Shown here one piece after another: positions 16,770 through 24,874 of a stretch of DNA of 64,000 nucleotides. The position numbers were made by a program, and so were the translations under genes. Location of the stretch: the NCBI GenBank assembly GCA_016287755.1, contig JAEEWT010000001.1, positions 268,863 to 332,862 of the forward strand, given 5' to 3'. Below the pieces are notes generated by a model. The model was given only the letters and a program-made list of their open reading frames with translations, had not been told where the DNA came from and did no database searches. Origin of the DNA: Prevotella sp. Lineage in GTDB: Bacteria > Bacteroidota > Bacteroidia > Bacteroidales > Bacteroidaceae. Each line of letters begins with the position of its first letter. The first letter of the stretch is position 1.

Positions 16770-19700
16770 ATGCGACGACTGCAGTTACTGATCATAGCTT
16801 TTCTGATGTTCCTCTCGGTTGGGGCAAAGGATGATTACAGCTACCGTATGATTACCATGAACGACGGGTTGGCTGCCAATGCCGTGCGCAATATTGTGCA
16901 GGACAAGTACGGGTATATCTGGTTCGGCACCGATAACGGTCTTTGCCGTTACGACGGTCGTAGGGTATTGCCTCTACGTATCACCGAACTGGGCATCAAC
17001 CAGTATATCTCTGCCCTGCTGGCGAGCAACGACGGATTGTATGTAGGAACCGCAAAGGGAGTGTTCTTCATCAATTACACCCGTCAGGTCTTCGAGCGTC
17101 TTCCCATGGATATCCATTCCACCGTTACCCATCTTTCTTCGGATAAGGAAGGTGCACTCTGGGTATCGACCATGGATCAAGGCGTATGGCACTATCATCC
17201 GGAAACCGAACGTTCCAATCAGTATCACCTGAAGACCTCCGGCGATGCTGTTGCTCAGGTTTATGTGGATGCGAACAATCAGATCTGGACGATTACCAAT
17301 TGGGGAGAGCCTGTGGTACAGAAGCTGAACCGCCTGCACAACCAGTTTGAGCCTGTCAAAACCGAGTTTAACGGTGTTCCCACATCGCTCTGCATGCTTC
17401 AGACAAGGGATGGTCGCTATTGGTTGGGCACATGGGAATACGGACTGTTGTTAATGAATAGTGACGGCCGTCTGGAACAGGTGCTGAACCCCCAGCTTAC
17501 AAAAGTGGGCTGGCATATACATGCTTTGTATGAAGACCCAGAGGGGCGCATATACATAGGTTGTGACGATGGCCTCATCAGTTTTGATCCGAAATCGGGA
17601 GGGTGGAGAAAGTTTGACGACCGCTTTGTCTATGCCTTTACCAACGACACCGAGGGAGGCATGTGGATAGGTACGTTCTATGGAGGCGTAAGATATATCT
17701 CACCTGTGGGAAAGCGTTTCGATGGGTTCTCCATGGCAAATGGACTTTCAGGAAATGTCATTTCCCGCTTCTGTGAGGACAGACAAGGTCGTATCTGGGT
17801 GGGCAGCGACGATGGCGGATTGATGTGCTACGATGGGCGCTTTGTTAGCTACCCTCATCAAGACTGGCTTTCCAAGCGCAATGTCCATGCGCTGTGTGTG
17901 GATCATCGTAACAACCTATGGATTGGTACCTATACCGATGGTGTGATTGTGATGAACCTCGAGTCGGGTACACTGCACCAGTATATGCAGACCAACGACA
18001 AGAACTCCCTCGACAACTCCAGCTCGTATGCCATCTATCAGGATTCGCAGGGTGAGATGTGGGTGGCCACCATGGAGGGTCTGTGCCTCTACGATGCCAA
18101 GAATGACGGTTTCGTTCGCATCGGCAAAACCAACTCCATCACCATCGATATAGATGAAGACAGCGAGGGAAACCTGTGGTTATCCACCCAGGGTGAAGGT
18201 CTTTTCTGCTACCATCGGAAGAACCGTACGCTGCAGAATTTCCGCAGTAATGATGATTCCCGCAACACCAGTCTGCCCGACAACCAAGTGAACTGCTGTC
18301 TCATCGACGAGAAAGGGGAGCTATGGATAGGCACTTTTGCAGGACTTTGCACCTACGATAAGAAGCACGGCACTTTCAAGCGCGTCAGTCTCGATGTACC
18401 CAGTCAGAACATCCTGAGCATCATCGAGGACAACGGGGCTTTATGGCTCACCACCGAGCGTGGTATTGTGAAGTATGTTCCCGACGAGGGTGTGCAGCGG
18501 TTCACGCTTCACGACGGACTCGTCAGCGAACAGTTCCAGCCCAATAGCGGATATAAAGCCAGCGACGGCCGCATTTTCTTTGGCTCAACCAGTGGCTTCA
18601 ACAGCTTCCTTCCATTCCAGATCAAGGCCAACACGGTGATGCCTCCAGTGTATGTCACTACGCTGAGCATCCTGAATCAGGAGGAGCACAACGCAAGCGG
18701 TCTGCCGCTCGACCTGACACTAACCAAGGAGATCACCATCGGCTACGGCGATTCCAAGATGGTGAGTCTGGCGTTTGCCTCTCTCAGCTATTGCTCGCCC
18801 GAGAAAATACAGTATGCCTACATGCTCGAGGGCTTCGACCAGGACTGGAACTATGTGGGCAATCAGAACAGTGCCACCTATACCAACCTGCCTGCAGGTA
18901 CTTACACCTTCCGTGTAAAGGCCACCAACAACGACGGAATATGGTCCGACCACGAGGCTAGTCTGAAGATTGTGGTAAAGCCGCCGTTCTGGTGGAGCTG
19001 GTATGCCAAGCTGTTCTACCTGCTATTATTGGGCACCATCATCTGGTATTATGTGCACCTACGACTGAAAAAGGCTGAGCGGCGCCACCAGATGCAGATG
19101 CTGCGCCTGAACGAAGAGAAGGAGAAGGAGGTTCGCGAGGCTCGTCTGAATTTCTTCACCATGATTGCCCATGAGATACGCACCCCAGTATCCCTGATTA
19201 TCGGTCCATTGGAGAAGATGATGAAACATGGCAACCCCTCGGACGATATGCGGGTTATCGACCGCAATGCCCACCGTCTGCTCGAACTGGTCAACCAGCT
19301 GCTCGACTTCCGCAAAGTGGAGCAGCAGAGTCTGGTAATGCACTTTGCCCCGCAGAACATCCACGAGCTGATGGTGTCGGTGAGCGAACGCTTTGCTCCT
19401 ACCTTCGAGCAGAACGGCAAACGGTTCACTGTTGATTACCCCAACGACCGCTTCACGGCTATTGTCGACAAGGAGGCCATCATCAAGACCATCAGCAACC
19501 TGCTCACTAATGCCAATAAATATTCAAAGGATGAAGTCAGTTTGAAGTGTATCGAAGACCCCGACGGTCAGCGGTTCCGCATCAGCGTGAGCGATAATGG
19601 CATCGGCATCCGCGAGGAAGACCGTGAGCGCATCTTCCAGCCCTTCTTCCAAGCCGAGGGTAACAAACCCGGCACGGGCATCGGACTGAATATCGTGAAA

Positions 19701-20678
19701 AGTATCGTCGATCAGCACCATGGTGAAATCACCGTAGAATCAGAACTGGGCAAGGGAAGCACTTTCACCATCATCCTACCAGTGAGCCAGGATGTGATCA
19801 AAGAAACAGATACCGAAAACGAGTCAGCGTCAACAACTGTTGACGACCGCTCGGCAACGAAGCACACTGCTGAAAGTTCAAATCATAAAGTTCAAAGATC
19901 AAAGTTCAAAGATCAAAGCCCAAAGCCCACCATGCTGATTGTGGACGATTCGGAGGACATGCGCCATTTCTTAGAGAATAATTTCAACAACAAGTATGAT
20001 ATTATCACTGCCGAAGATGGCATCGAAGCACTCCATCTGCTGCAGAATCATGAAGTCAGCATCATCATCAGCGACTGGATGATGCCACGAATGGACGGAG
20101 CCGATTTGTGCCGCCGTGTGCGCCAGGACCAGCAAACCAGTCATATCCCCTTCATCATGCTTACCGCCAAGACCGATGATGACTCGAAGGTGGAAGGAAT
20201 GGATGTGGGTGCCGATACCTATATCGAGAAGCCCTTCTCCGTGCAGTATCTTGAGGCCTGCATCCGCAACATTCTCCAGATTCGTCACCGGCTGATGGAG
20301 AAATTCTCTACCCAACCATTAGAACCTGTAACTGAAATAGCCCAGAATCCTACCGACAGTGAGTTCCTGAGAAAGATGAACCAGATTATTGAAGAGAACT
20401 TCTCGAACTCTGAACTCAACGTGAACTTACTCGCTGCCGAGCTGAACATCAGTCGCAGCAGCCTCTTCGCCAAGATCAAGACCTTGGCAGAGATCACACC
20501 CAACGAGATGATCCAGGTAGTGCGACTCAAGAGGGCTGCCCGGCTCATGAAGGAAGGGAAATACACCATCAGCGAAATCAGCTACATGGTGGGATTTTCC
20601 AACCCCTCCTATTTCTCGAAATGCTTCCAGAAGCAGTTCAACATCAAGCCAGCCGAGTATATGAAATCAACAACTTGA
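16770..20678 (+). CDS. Hybrid two-component system regulator (sensor kinase + receiver + AraC HTH)
   Basis: A single-chain sensor-regulator (HTCS) of about 1302 residues that normally senses an oligosaccharide in the periplasm and activates its own utilisation locus. In order: signal peptide, two beta-propellers of Reg_prop repeats (many WIGT/WVGSDDGGL units, ~30-640), a Y_Y_Y domain (~645-755), a membrane segment (~762-785), HisKA with phospho-acceptor His801 (IAHEIRTP), HATPase, receiver with Asp1102 (ISDWMMPRMDG), and a C-terminal AraC HTH (VGFSNPSYFSKCF). ATG 16770 is chosen over TTG 16758 because TTG 16758 lies inside the -7 box. The kinase-receiver linker is encoded by heptamer repeats. 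Likely controls the genes at 1-16713. Confidence 0.95.
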   Translation: MRRLQLLIIAFLMFLSVGAKDDYSYRMITMNDGLAANAVRNIVQDKYGYIWFGTDNGLCRYDGRRVLPLRITELGINQYISALLASNDGLYVGTAKGVFFINYTRQVFERLPMDIHSTVTHLSSDKEGALWVSTMDQGVWHYHPETERSNQYHLKTSGDAVAQVYVDANNQIWTITNWGEPVVQKLNRLHNQFEPVKTEFNGVPTSLCMLQTRDGRYWLGTWEYGLLLMNSDGRLEQVLNPQLTKVGWHIHALYEDPEGRIYIGCDDGLISFDPKSGGWRKFDDRFVYAFTNDTEGGMWIGTFYGGVRYISPVGKRFDGFSMANGLSGNVISRFCEDRQGRIWVGSDDGGLMCYDGRFVSYPHQDWLSKRNVHALCVDHRNNLWIGTYTDGVIVMNLESGTLHQYMQTNDKNSLDNSSSYAIYQDSQGEMWVATMEGLCLYDAKNDGFVRIGKTNSITIDIDEDSEGNLWLSTQGEGLFCYHRKNRTLQNFRSNDDSRNTSLPDNQVNCCLIDEKGELWIGTFAGLCTYDKKHGTFKRVSLDVPSQNILSIIEDNGALWLTTERGIVKYVPDEGVQRFTLHDGLVSEQFQPNSGYKASDGRIFFGSTSGFNSFLPFQIKANTVMPPVYVTTLSILNQEEHNASGLPLDLTLTKEITIGYGDSKMVSLAFASLSYCSPEKIQYAYMLEGFDQDWNYVGNQNSATYTNLPAGTYTFRVKATNNDGIWSDHEASLKIVVKPPFWWSWYAKLFYLLLLGTIIWYYVHLRLKKAERRHQMQMLRLNEEKEKEVREARLNFFTMIAHEIRTPVSLIIGPLEKMMKHGNPSDDMRVIDRNAHRLLELVNQLLDFRKVEQQSLVMHFAPQNIHELMVSVSERFAPTFEQNGKRFTVDYPNDRFTAIVDKEAIIKTISNLLTNANKYSKDEVSLKCIEDPDGQRFRISVSDNGIGIREEDRERIFQPFFQAEGNKPGTGIGLNIVKSIVDQHHGEITVESELGKGSTFTIILPVSQDVIKETDTENESASTTVDDRSATKHTAESSNHKVQRSKFKDQSPKPTMLIVDDSEDMRHFLENNFNNKYDIITAEDGIEALHLLQNHEVSIIISDWMMPRMDGADLCRRVRQDQQTSHIPFIMLTAKTDDDSKVEGMDVGADTYIEKPFSVQYLEACIRNILQIRHRLMEKFSTQPLEPVTEIAQNPTDSEFLRKMNQIIEENFSNSELNVNLLAAELNISRSSLFAKIKTLAEITPNEMIQVVRLKRAARLMKEGKYTISEISYMVGFSNPSYFSKCFQKQFNIKPAEYMKSTT
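19876..19926 (+). repeat. Heptamer repeats within the regulator linker
   Basis: Seven 7-bp units (GTTCAAA, TCATAAA, GTTCAAA, GATCAAA, GTTCAAA, GATCAAA, GCCCAAA) plus a partial unit, encoding the basic linker KVQRSKFKDQSPKP between HATPase and receiver. Confidence 0.85.
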
Positions 20679-20790
20679 TTTGAGTTAGATTCGGCTGAGC
20701 CTGTGCAACCACATTCAACTTTTGAGTGTTTACCTCTATTAAATCCTATATATTCTATTGAGTATTAATGGGTTAATGCCCAATTCTCCA

Positions 20791-20829
20791 TCTACTTTCC
20801 CTCTACTTTGCTTCTACTTTGCCTCTACC
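20791..20829 (+). repeat. Left inverted arm: 11-bp tandem units
   Basis: Tandem 11-bp units TCTACTTTCCC, TCTACTTTGCT, TCTACTTTGCC and a partial TCTACC; degenerate units continue to about 20840. The reverse complement of the arm matches 21110-21148 at 36 of 39 positions. Confidence 0.95.
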
Positions 20830-20882
20830 ATGCATCTACTAACTTTTCACTGACATATGATGTCTTATCAACCACTTTACAG

Positions 20883-20948
20883 ATAGAAAGTATGGCACTT
20901 TATTATAGAAAGTATGGCAGTTTACTATAGAAAGTATGGCAGTTTCTA
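20883..20948 (+). repeat. 22-bp direct repeats, array A (3 units)
   Basis: Three contiguous 22-bp units, each with the core ATAGAAAGTATGGCA; unit starts are 20883, 20905 and 20927. No spacers between units. Confidence 0.95.
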
Positions 20949-20982
20949 AGAAAATCTCTCGAGAATTGATGAGTAAGTGACG

Positions 20983-21092
20983 TTCTAACTATGAGAAAGC
21001 GGCCTTATAACTATGAGAAAGTGGCCTTATAACTATGAGAAAGTGGCCTTATAACTATGAGAAAGTGGCCTTATAACTGGTGGAAAGTGATA
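20983..21092 (+). repeat. 22-bp direct repeats, array B (5 units)
   Basis: Five contiguous 22-bp units starting at 20983, 21005, 21027, 21049 and 21071. The middle three are identical, with core AACTATGAGAAAGTGGCC; the last is degenerate. The words AGAAAGT and GGC are shared with array A, so both arrays appear to be one repeat family. Confidence 0.95.
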
Positions 21093-21109
21093 TGGTTTAA
21101 TAGAGGGAA

Positions 21110-21148
21110 GGTAGAGGCAAAGTAGAAGTAAAGTAGAAGCAAAGTAGA
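21110..21148 (-). repeat. Right inverted arm: 11-bp tandem units
   Basis: Reads GGTAGAGGCAAAGTAGAAG then further GTAAAGTAGAA / GCAAAGTAGA units. It is the inverted counterpart of 20791-20829. The two arms enclose both 22-bp arrays. Confidence 0.95.
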
Positions 21149-21192
21149 TAGAAAAAAACGCTCAAACTATTGCATAAATGCCAGAAATTTAG

Positions 21193-21200
21193 TACCTTCG
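21193..21200 (+). promoter_or_regulatory. -7 box TACCTTCG for the VirE-like gene
   Basis: One mismatch to TAnnTTTG, in the typical context ending CGCGG; TTG at about 21170 is a -33 candidate. It lies 45 bp after the right inverted arm, so the repeat array is directly upstream of the promoter. Confidence 0.6.
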
Positions 21201-21249
21201 CGGTCGTTTTTGAATGAGAATAGTAGAGGTTAACTTATTATCAATAAAA

Positions 21250-23373
21250 ATGAAAGCAACATTACTCAAAAATTCGAGAAGCAAACAAGTGATGAACCGT
21301 CTGGAGCTGAGTGCTTTGGCTGAGATGATCAGAAAGAACCCCAATGAGAAACAGGTGTATCATCTCAGACAGAACTATCAGTTCTACAAGCCCGTCAGAC
21401 AGGAGGACGGACAGATTATGCTCGACGGCGTAACAATCGTCAGTCTGCCGCGCATCTGCTTCGCCGTTGAGTTCGACAAGTATGGTGATAAACCGCGACA
21501 GCTGGCATATAACGGACTGGTGGTTGTGGAGGTCAACGGACTGAAAACCTACGAGGAAGCTGTCAGTATCAGGAATCAGGTGGCCAGGATGGACGAGACG
21601 CTGATGGCGTTCTTGGGCGCATCGGGTAAGTCGGTGAAGATAGTGTGCCGTGGGGAGATGTTCGAAGGGAGTACGCTTCCAACAGAAAACGATGAGATAC
21701 GACTGTTCCACAAAAACCTGTACCACACCGCCCGCAGGGCTTATCAGAACCAGTTCGGACTTGACATCGCATACATGGAGCCATTACTGGACAGGACGGT
21801 CTATCTGAGTGCCGATCCTGAGATGTACTACAATCCTGATTCCCGTCCGTTCAAGGCAGATACCCTTAAACGCGAAGAGCTGGGACAGCCGAGGATCTCA
21901 TTGGAGAGCGATCTGCTGATGCCAGGCCGTTCCATCACGCGTACCTATCATTTTAACTGGCTGTTTATTCTCCGTGAGGTACTGGGCACCTATTTCGACC
22001 TGCCCGATGAGGACCGCCAGATGCAGCTCCTGCAGCAGATAGCACGGAAATCGCTCGAACAAGGCATCCCTCTCGCTCACGCTCAGGGAATGACACTGGA
22101 GCATCCGCTGTTCCACAACGATCCCGAACTAGTGAAGAGCGTCTTCGCTGCAACCTACGAAGTGACACTGATGGACGACTACCGTAAGAAGCACAAGATG
22201 AAACCCCTGAAGAGCGTGCCCCAGGAGACACTGCAGACCATGCGGACAGAGATTTTCCTGACGGCCAACTACGAGATGCGCAAGAACCTGATGACGGGCG
22301 TGGCTGAGTATCGCATGAGATACAGTGAGGACCAGACATTCAGACCACTCACCGAGGAGGTACGCAACGATATGACCATCGAGGCACGTGAGCAGGGACT
22401 GAAGTCGTGGGATCAGGATGTGAACCGCTTCATCGACTCCACCCGCATCGAACAATATGACCCGGTGAACACCTGGCTCGACAAACTACCGCAATGGGAC
22501 GGGCATGACTATATCAAGGATCTTGCCGAGAGGGTTCCCACCGACCAGCCACATTGGGAGAAATACCTCAGATGCTGGTTAGTGGGTATGGTGGCCCAGT
22601 GGCGCGAGAGTGATAAGCAGCTCACAGGCAATGCGTTAACACCTCTACTGATTGGCAGGCAGGGCTGCGGTAAGACACGCTTCTGTAAGATACTGCTGCC
22701 TGAGAAACTGCGCGACTACTATAACGACAAGCTGAACTTCAAGAACGAGTTCGACCTGAATATCGCGCTCACTTCGTTCGCACTGATTAACATCGACGAG
22801 TTCGACAAGACCACTCCGTCGCAGCAGATCGTCCTGAAGTACCTGCTCTCATCGAGCGACGTGAAGTTCCGTCCGCCATACGGTAAGACTATCAAACAGT
22901 ACCGCCGCTACACCTCGTTCATCGGCACCACCAACCAGATGCAGCCGCTGGTGGATTCCACGGGTTCCAGAAGGTTCGTCTGTGTGGGCATACCCAACAG
23001 CAGAAGCATCGACTACACCGATAACCTCAACCACCAACAGCTCTTTGCCCAGGCACTGCAGCTGTTCAATCAGGGTGAACGTTTCTGGCTGAACGATGAC
23101 GAGATCAAGATGCTAATAGAAGAGAACGCGCCCTATCAGCGACCTGTCGATCTGGTGGAGATGATCAACGAGACATTCCGCAAACCCAACGACAATGAAG
23201 GTCGCTGGTGGGGAACGACTGAGATCCTCTCAACTCTTGCCAGCCGCTATACGTATTTCGATGCCAAACGAACTACTCCTGCCATTCTCGGCAAGACCAT
23301 GAACAACTACCGCTTCGGCTTCAAGCACCGCATGCTGAACGGTTTGTCGGAATACTGGCTATGTGAGAAGTAG
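21250..23373 (+). CDS. VirE-family AAA+ ATPase with BT4734-like N-terminus and DUF3874-like C-terminus
   Basis: About 707 residues. The N-terminal ~200 residues resemble the BT4734/VirE_N domain linked to primase-like proteins; the strand expected to carry acidic residues reads LVVVEVNG. A VirE/D5-like helicase ATPase follows, with Walker A GRQGCGKT (residues 469-476) and Walker B LINIDEFD (Asp516-Glu517), plus an arginine-rich sensor TGSRRFV. The end (~610-707) fits DUF3874. The start could also be ATG 21214, but 21250 has a more usual A/T-rich leader. The gene stands alone: no integrase, capsid or transposase gene nearby. Its promoter sits beside an iteron-like array. Function (replication, defence or other) is unknown. 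Confidence 0.82.
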   Translation: MKATLLKNSRSKQVMNRLELSALAEMIRKNPNEKQVYHLRQNYQFYKPVRQEDGQIMLDGVTIVSLPRICFAVEFDKYGDKPRQLAYNGLVVVEVNGLKTYEEAVSIRNQVARMDETLMAFLGASGKSVKIVCRGEMFEGSTLPTENDEIRLFHKNLYHTARRAYQNQFGLDIAYMEPLLDRTVYLSADPEMYYNPDSRPFKADTLKREELGQPRISLESDLLMPGRSITRTYHFNWLFILREVLGTYFDLPDEDRQMQLLQQIARKSLEQGIPLAHAQGMTLEHPLFHNDPELVKSVFAATYEVTLMDDYRKKHKMKPLKSVPQETLQTMRTEIFLTANYEMRKNLMTGVAEYRMRYSEDQTFRPLTEEVRNDMTIEAREQGLKSWDQDVNRFIDSTRIEQYDPVNTWLDKLPQWDGHDYIKDLAERVPTDQPHWEKYLRCWLVGMVAQWRESDKQLTGNALTPLLIGRQGCGKTRFCKILLPEKLRDYYNDKLNFKNEFDLNIALTSFALINIDEFDKTTPSQQIVLKYLLSSSDVKFRPPYGKTIKQYRRYTSFIGTTNQMQPLVDSTGSRRFVCVGIPNSRSIDYTDNLNHQQLFAQALQLFNQGERFWLNDDEIKMLIEENAPYQRPVDLVEMINETFRKPNDNEGRWWGTTEILSTLASRYTYFDAKRTTPAILGKTMNNYRFGFKHRMLNGLSEYWLCEK

Positions 23374-23636
23374 AGAATAATTCGTGGAGAAAAAGACCAC
23401 GGATGATGCGGATCTGACGGATGATTTTTACGCCAACAATTTACTTTCAAAAGTATTCTTTGACTTCGTCTTCTCCCATCATGACTCAATAAATTGGAGT
23501 ACGAGTTGGGGATTGTAACTGTTTTGCGGCATGGAATGGGCGTTTATGTTGTAAAATATCGGTATAGACAATATTTCAAGCAGTAACAATTAGCAAAACG
23601 CTAAAATTTTCGGGTTGAAAAATCGGCAAAAAAGTG

Positions 23637-23662
23637 ACGCTCCATGGGGCGTACCGTTTTTA
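23637..23662 (+). terminator. Possible terminator downstream of the VirE-like gene
   Basis: Near-perfect palindrome ACGCTCCATGGGGCGT (one wobble pair) followed by ACCGTTTTTATT. It lies 264 bp after the stop codon, so the assignment is tentative. Confidence 0.45.
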
Positions 23663-23791
23663 TTCTTAAAAGTTTACAAAATTTCGACACCAGTTTCAAA
23701 TCGTAACTACTTTATGTTTCCGAAAGGGAATCGTAGAGAAGATAATGAACACGGATTAAACGGATGAAACGGATACATACAAAGAAAAGGG

Positions 23792-23827
23792 AGCCACCCC
23801 TGACCCCTCCATGAGGAGGGGAACCGG
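23792..23827 (+). repeat. REP-like palindromic element, copy 1
   Basis: Contains CCCCTCC (23804-23810) and GGAGGGG (23815-23821) around ATGA, preceded by GCCACCCCTGA. A near-identical copy in reverse orientation lies at 62001-62033 inside the helicase gene. Confidence 0.85.
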
Positions 23828-23950
23828 GGATTCTGCTGCAAAGATAGGTTTTTATTAGAGACCAAAGGTTGGACAGAAGAACGGAAAAGGTCAAAGCACA
23901 GATAGCACGGATTTCTATTTCCGTTATTCCGTTTATTTGACTTTCGTCTT

Positions 23951-24000
23951 CCTCCTTCACGACTCGGCAAAACTCAAGCCAGCTTGGTTCTGCTCTCGCT
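23951..24000 (-). repeat. Dispersed ~48-bp repeat, intergenic copy
   Basis: On the minus strand it reads AGAGCAGAACCAAGCT, GCTTGAGTT, TGCCGAG, GAAGGAG. It is about 90% identical by eye to 49943-49989 and related to 49401-49437. Confidence 0.85.
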
Positions 24001-24162
24001 GCTCTGTCGTTTCCGGTTATTCCGTTATAAAAAACCTTGCGCCAATCACCATTTACGACACTTCCTGGCATGCTGCATCCGATTTGTCGCAATATGATGG
24101 CTATGTCGCAAATACTGCTCACGAAAAACACGAAATTTCTTTCATGGCTTTAGGAACTGCCC

Positions 24163-24170
24163 TATCTTTG
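24163..24170 (+). promoter_or_regulatory. -7 box TATCTTTG for the 36-codon gene
   Basis: Exact TAnnTTTG match in the usual context (TATCTTTGCA), 61 bp before ATG 24231; TTTC near 24140 is a -33 candidate. Confidence 0.7.
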
Positions 24171-24172
24171 CA

Positions 24173-24198
24173 GTGTCGGAAACAAGAAAACCCGACAC
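24173..24198 (+). promoter_or_regulatory. 5' leader hairpin of the 36-codon gene
   Basis: Perfect 7-bp stem GTGTCGG (24173-24179) / CCGACAC (24192-24198) around a 12-nt A-rich loop, starting at about the predicted transcription start. It could stabilise the RNA 5' end or be a regulatory site. Confidence 0.6.
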
Positions 24199-24230
24199 GC
24201 ATCATAACAATCCATAAAAGTCAAGCAGCA

Positions 24231-24341
24231 ATGAAAACAACTATAATGAACATCAAGGACAGGGCAAGTGAAATGATTCGCGCAACCGTGCATCGGTTTC
24301 TGAATGAGTTAATGCCATACGACTACATGAGAAGGTGCTAA
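24231..24341 (+). CDS. Small 36-residue protein of unknown function
   Basis: ATG 24231 to TAA 24341 encodes 36 residues beginning MKTTIMNIKDRASEM and ending ELMPYDYMRRC. The middle is a likely amphipathic helix with alternating basic and hydrophobic residues; no signal peptide or membrane segment. Support for reality comes from the exact -7 box and hairpin upstream and the A-rich sequence before the start. The stop overlaps the convergent Nudix gene stop by 3 bp. I do not recognise the family. Position downstream of the VirE-like gene may or may not be meaningful. Confidence 0.6.
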   Translation: MKTTIMNIKDRASEMIRATVHRFLNELMPYDYMRRC

Positions 24342-24871
24342 CACCTTGACTTCAGGTAGCGGATGACTCCCTGGCGAATGCTCTTCAAGCCGAACCGTTC
24401 GGGTTGGATCTCGTGGAGCGGGAGCCACTGACAGGAGGCAGCATCATCGGCAGCATGGAGCACGGAGGTGTCTTCCACCTGGCACTCAAAGAAGAAATCG
24501 AGCGTGGGGATATCCATCCCACTGTATAAATAATGATTAGGATAGGAGAAGAGATAGGTAGTAGCCGTTACGGTGAGCCCTGTCTCTTCTTTGATTTCCC
24601 TGATGACACTCTCCTCGACGGTCTCATCGATATCGGTGAAACCGCCGGGGAGGTCGAGCGTCCCCTTGGCTGGCTCGCAATCACGCTCCACCACCAGCAG
24701 TTCGCCACGACCGTTACGGATAAAGGCAACAACAGCGGCTGAGGGGTTGATGAACAGCTCGTAGCCGCAATGGCGGCACTGCTTACTCTTGGGGGAGCTG
24801 ACGAGGAAGTCGGCACTGCCGCAGACAGGACAGTAGCGATAATGCTGCAAGGGGTGTTGCTTTGTGTTCAT
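24338..24871 (-). CDS. Nudix hydrolase with N-terminal zinc ribbon
   Basis: A 177-residue protein. Residues 14-36 form a zinc ribbon (CPVCG...CRHCG) as in NudC-like or ADP-ribose-type Nudix enzymes. The Nudix box is complete (GGFTDIDETVEES then REIKEETGL), which implies Mg-dependent cleavage of a nucleoside diphosphate linked to another group. The substrate cannot be told from sequence. Its start lies 3 bp after the stop of the upstream esterase gene (24875-26326), so the two form an operon transcribed leftward. Confidence 0.92.
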   Translation of the reverse strand: MNTKQHPLQHYRYCPVCGSADFLVSSPKSKQCRHCGYELFINPSAAVVAFIRNGRGELLVVERDCEPAKGTLDLPGGFTDIDETVEESVIREIKEETGLTVTATTYLFSYPNHYLYSGMDIPTLDFFFECQVEDTSVLHAADDAASCQWLPLHEIQPERFGLKSIRQGVIRYLKSRC

Positions 24872-24874
24872 ATC

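Larger units (their letters stand above)
23374..24162. other. Repeat-rich non-coding region
   Basis: No convincing gene. It holds clusters of the word ACGGAT (23399-23425, 23751-23774, 23907-23913), a REP-like palindrome (23792-23827), a direct repeat containing TTATTCCGTT (23918-23933 and 24009-24025), a terminator-like hairpin near 23637, and a minus-strand copy of a dispersed repeat (23951-24000) that also occurs in two coding regions near 49.4 and 49.9 kb. Frames open across it contain these repeats rather than recognisable protein. Confidence 0.7.

Noticed and set aside
20883..21092. CRISPR-like array
   Set aside because: The 22-bp units are contiguous with no unique spacers, and no cas gene is present.
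23712..24131. Minus-strand frame of 139 codons in the repeat-rich gap
   Set aside because: It is composed of the ACGGAT, REP-like and 48-bp dispersed repeats and has no plausible protein features.
23937..24230. 5' extension of the 36-codon gene to a 134-codon frame
   Set aside because: The extension runs through the dispersed repeat, the promoter and the leader hairpin; the ATG at 24231 fits the transcription signals.
20679..24341. Prophage or integrative element carrying the VirE-like gene
   Set aside because: No integrase, capsid, terminase, relaxase or tRNA-linked attachment repeats were found, so only a possible remnant or domesticated gene can be argued.
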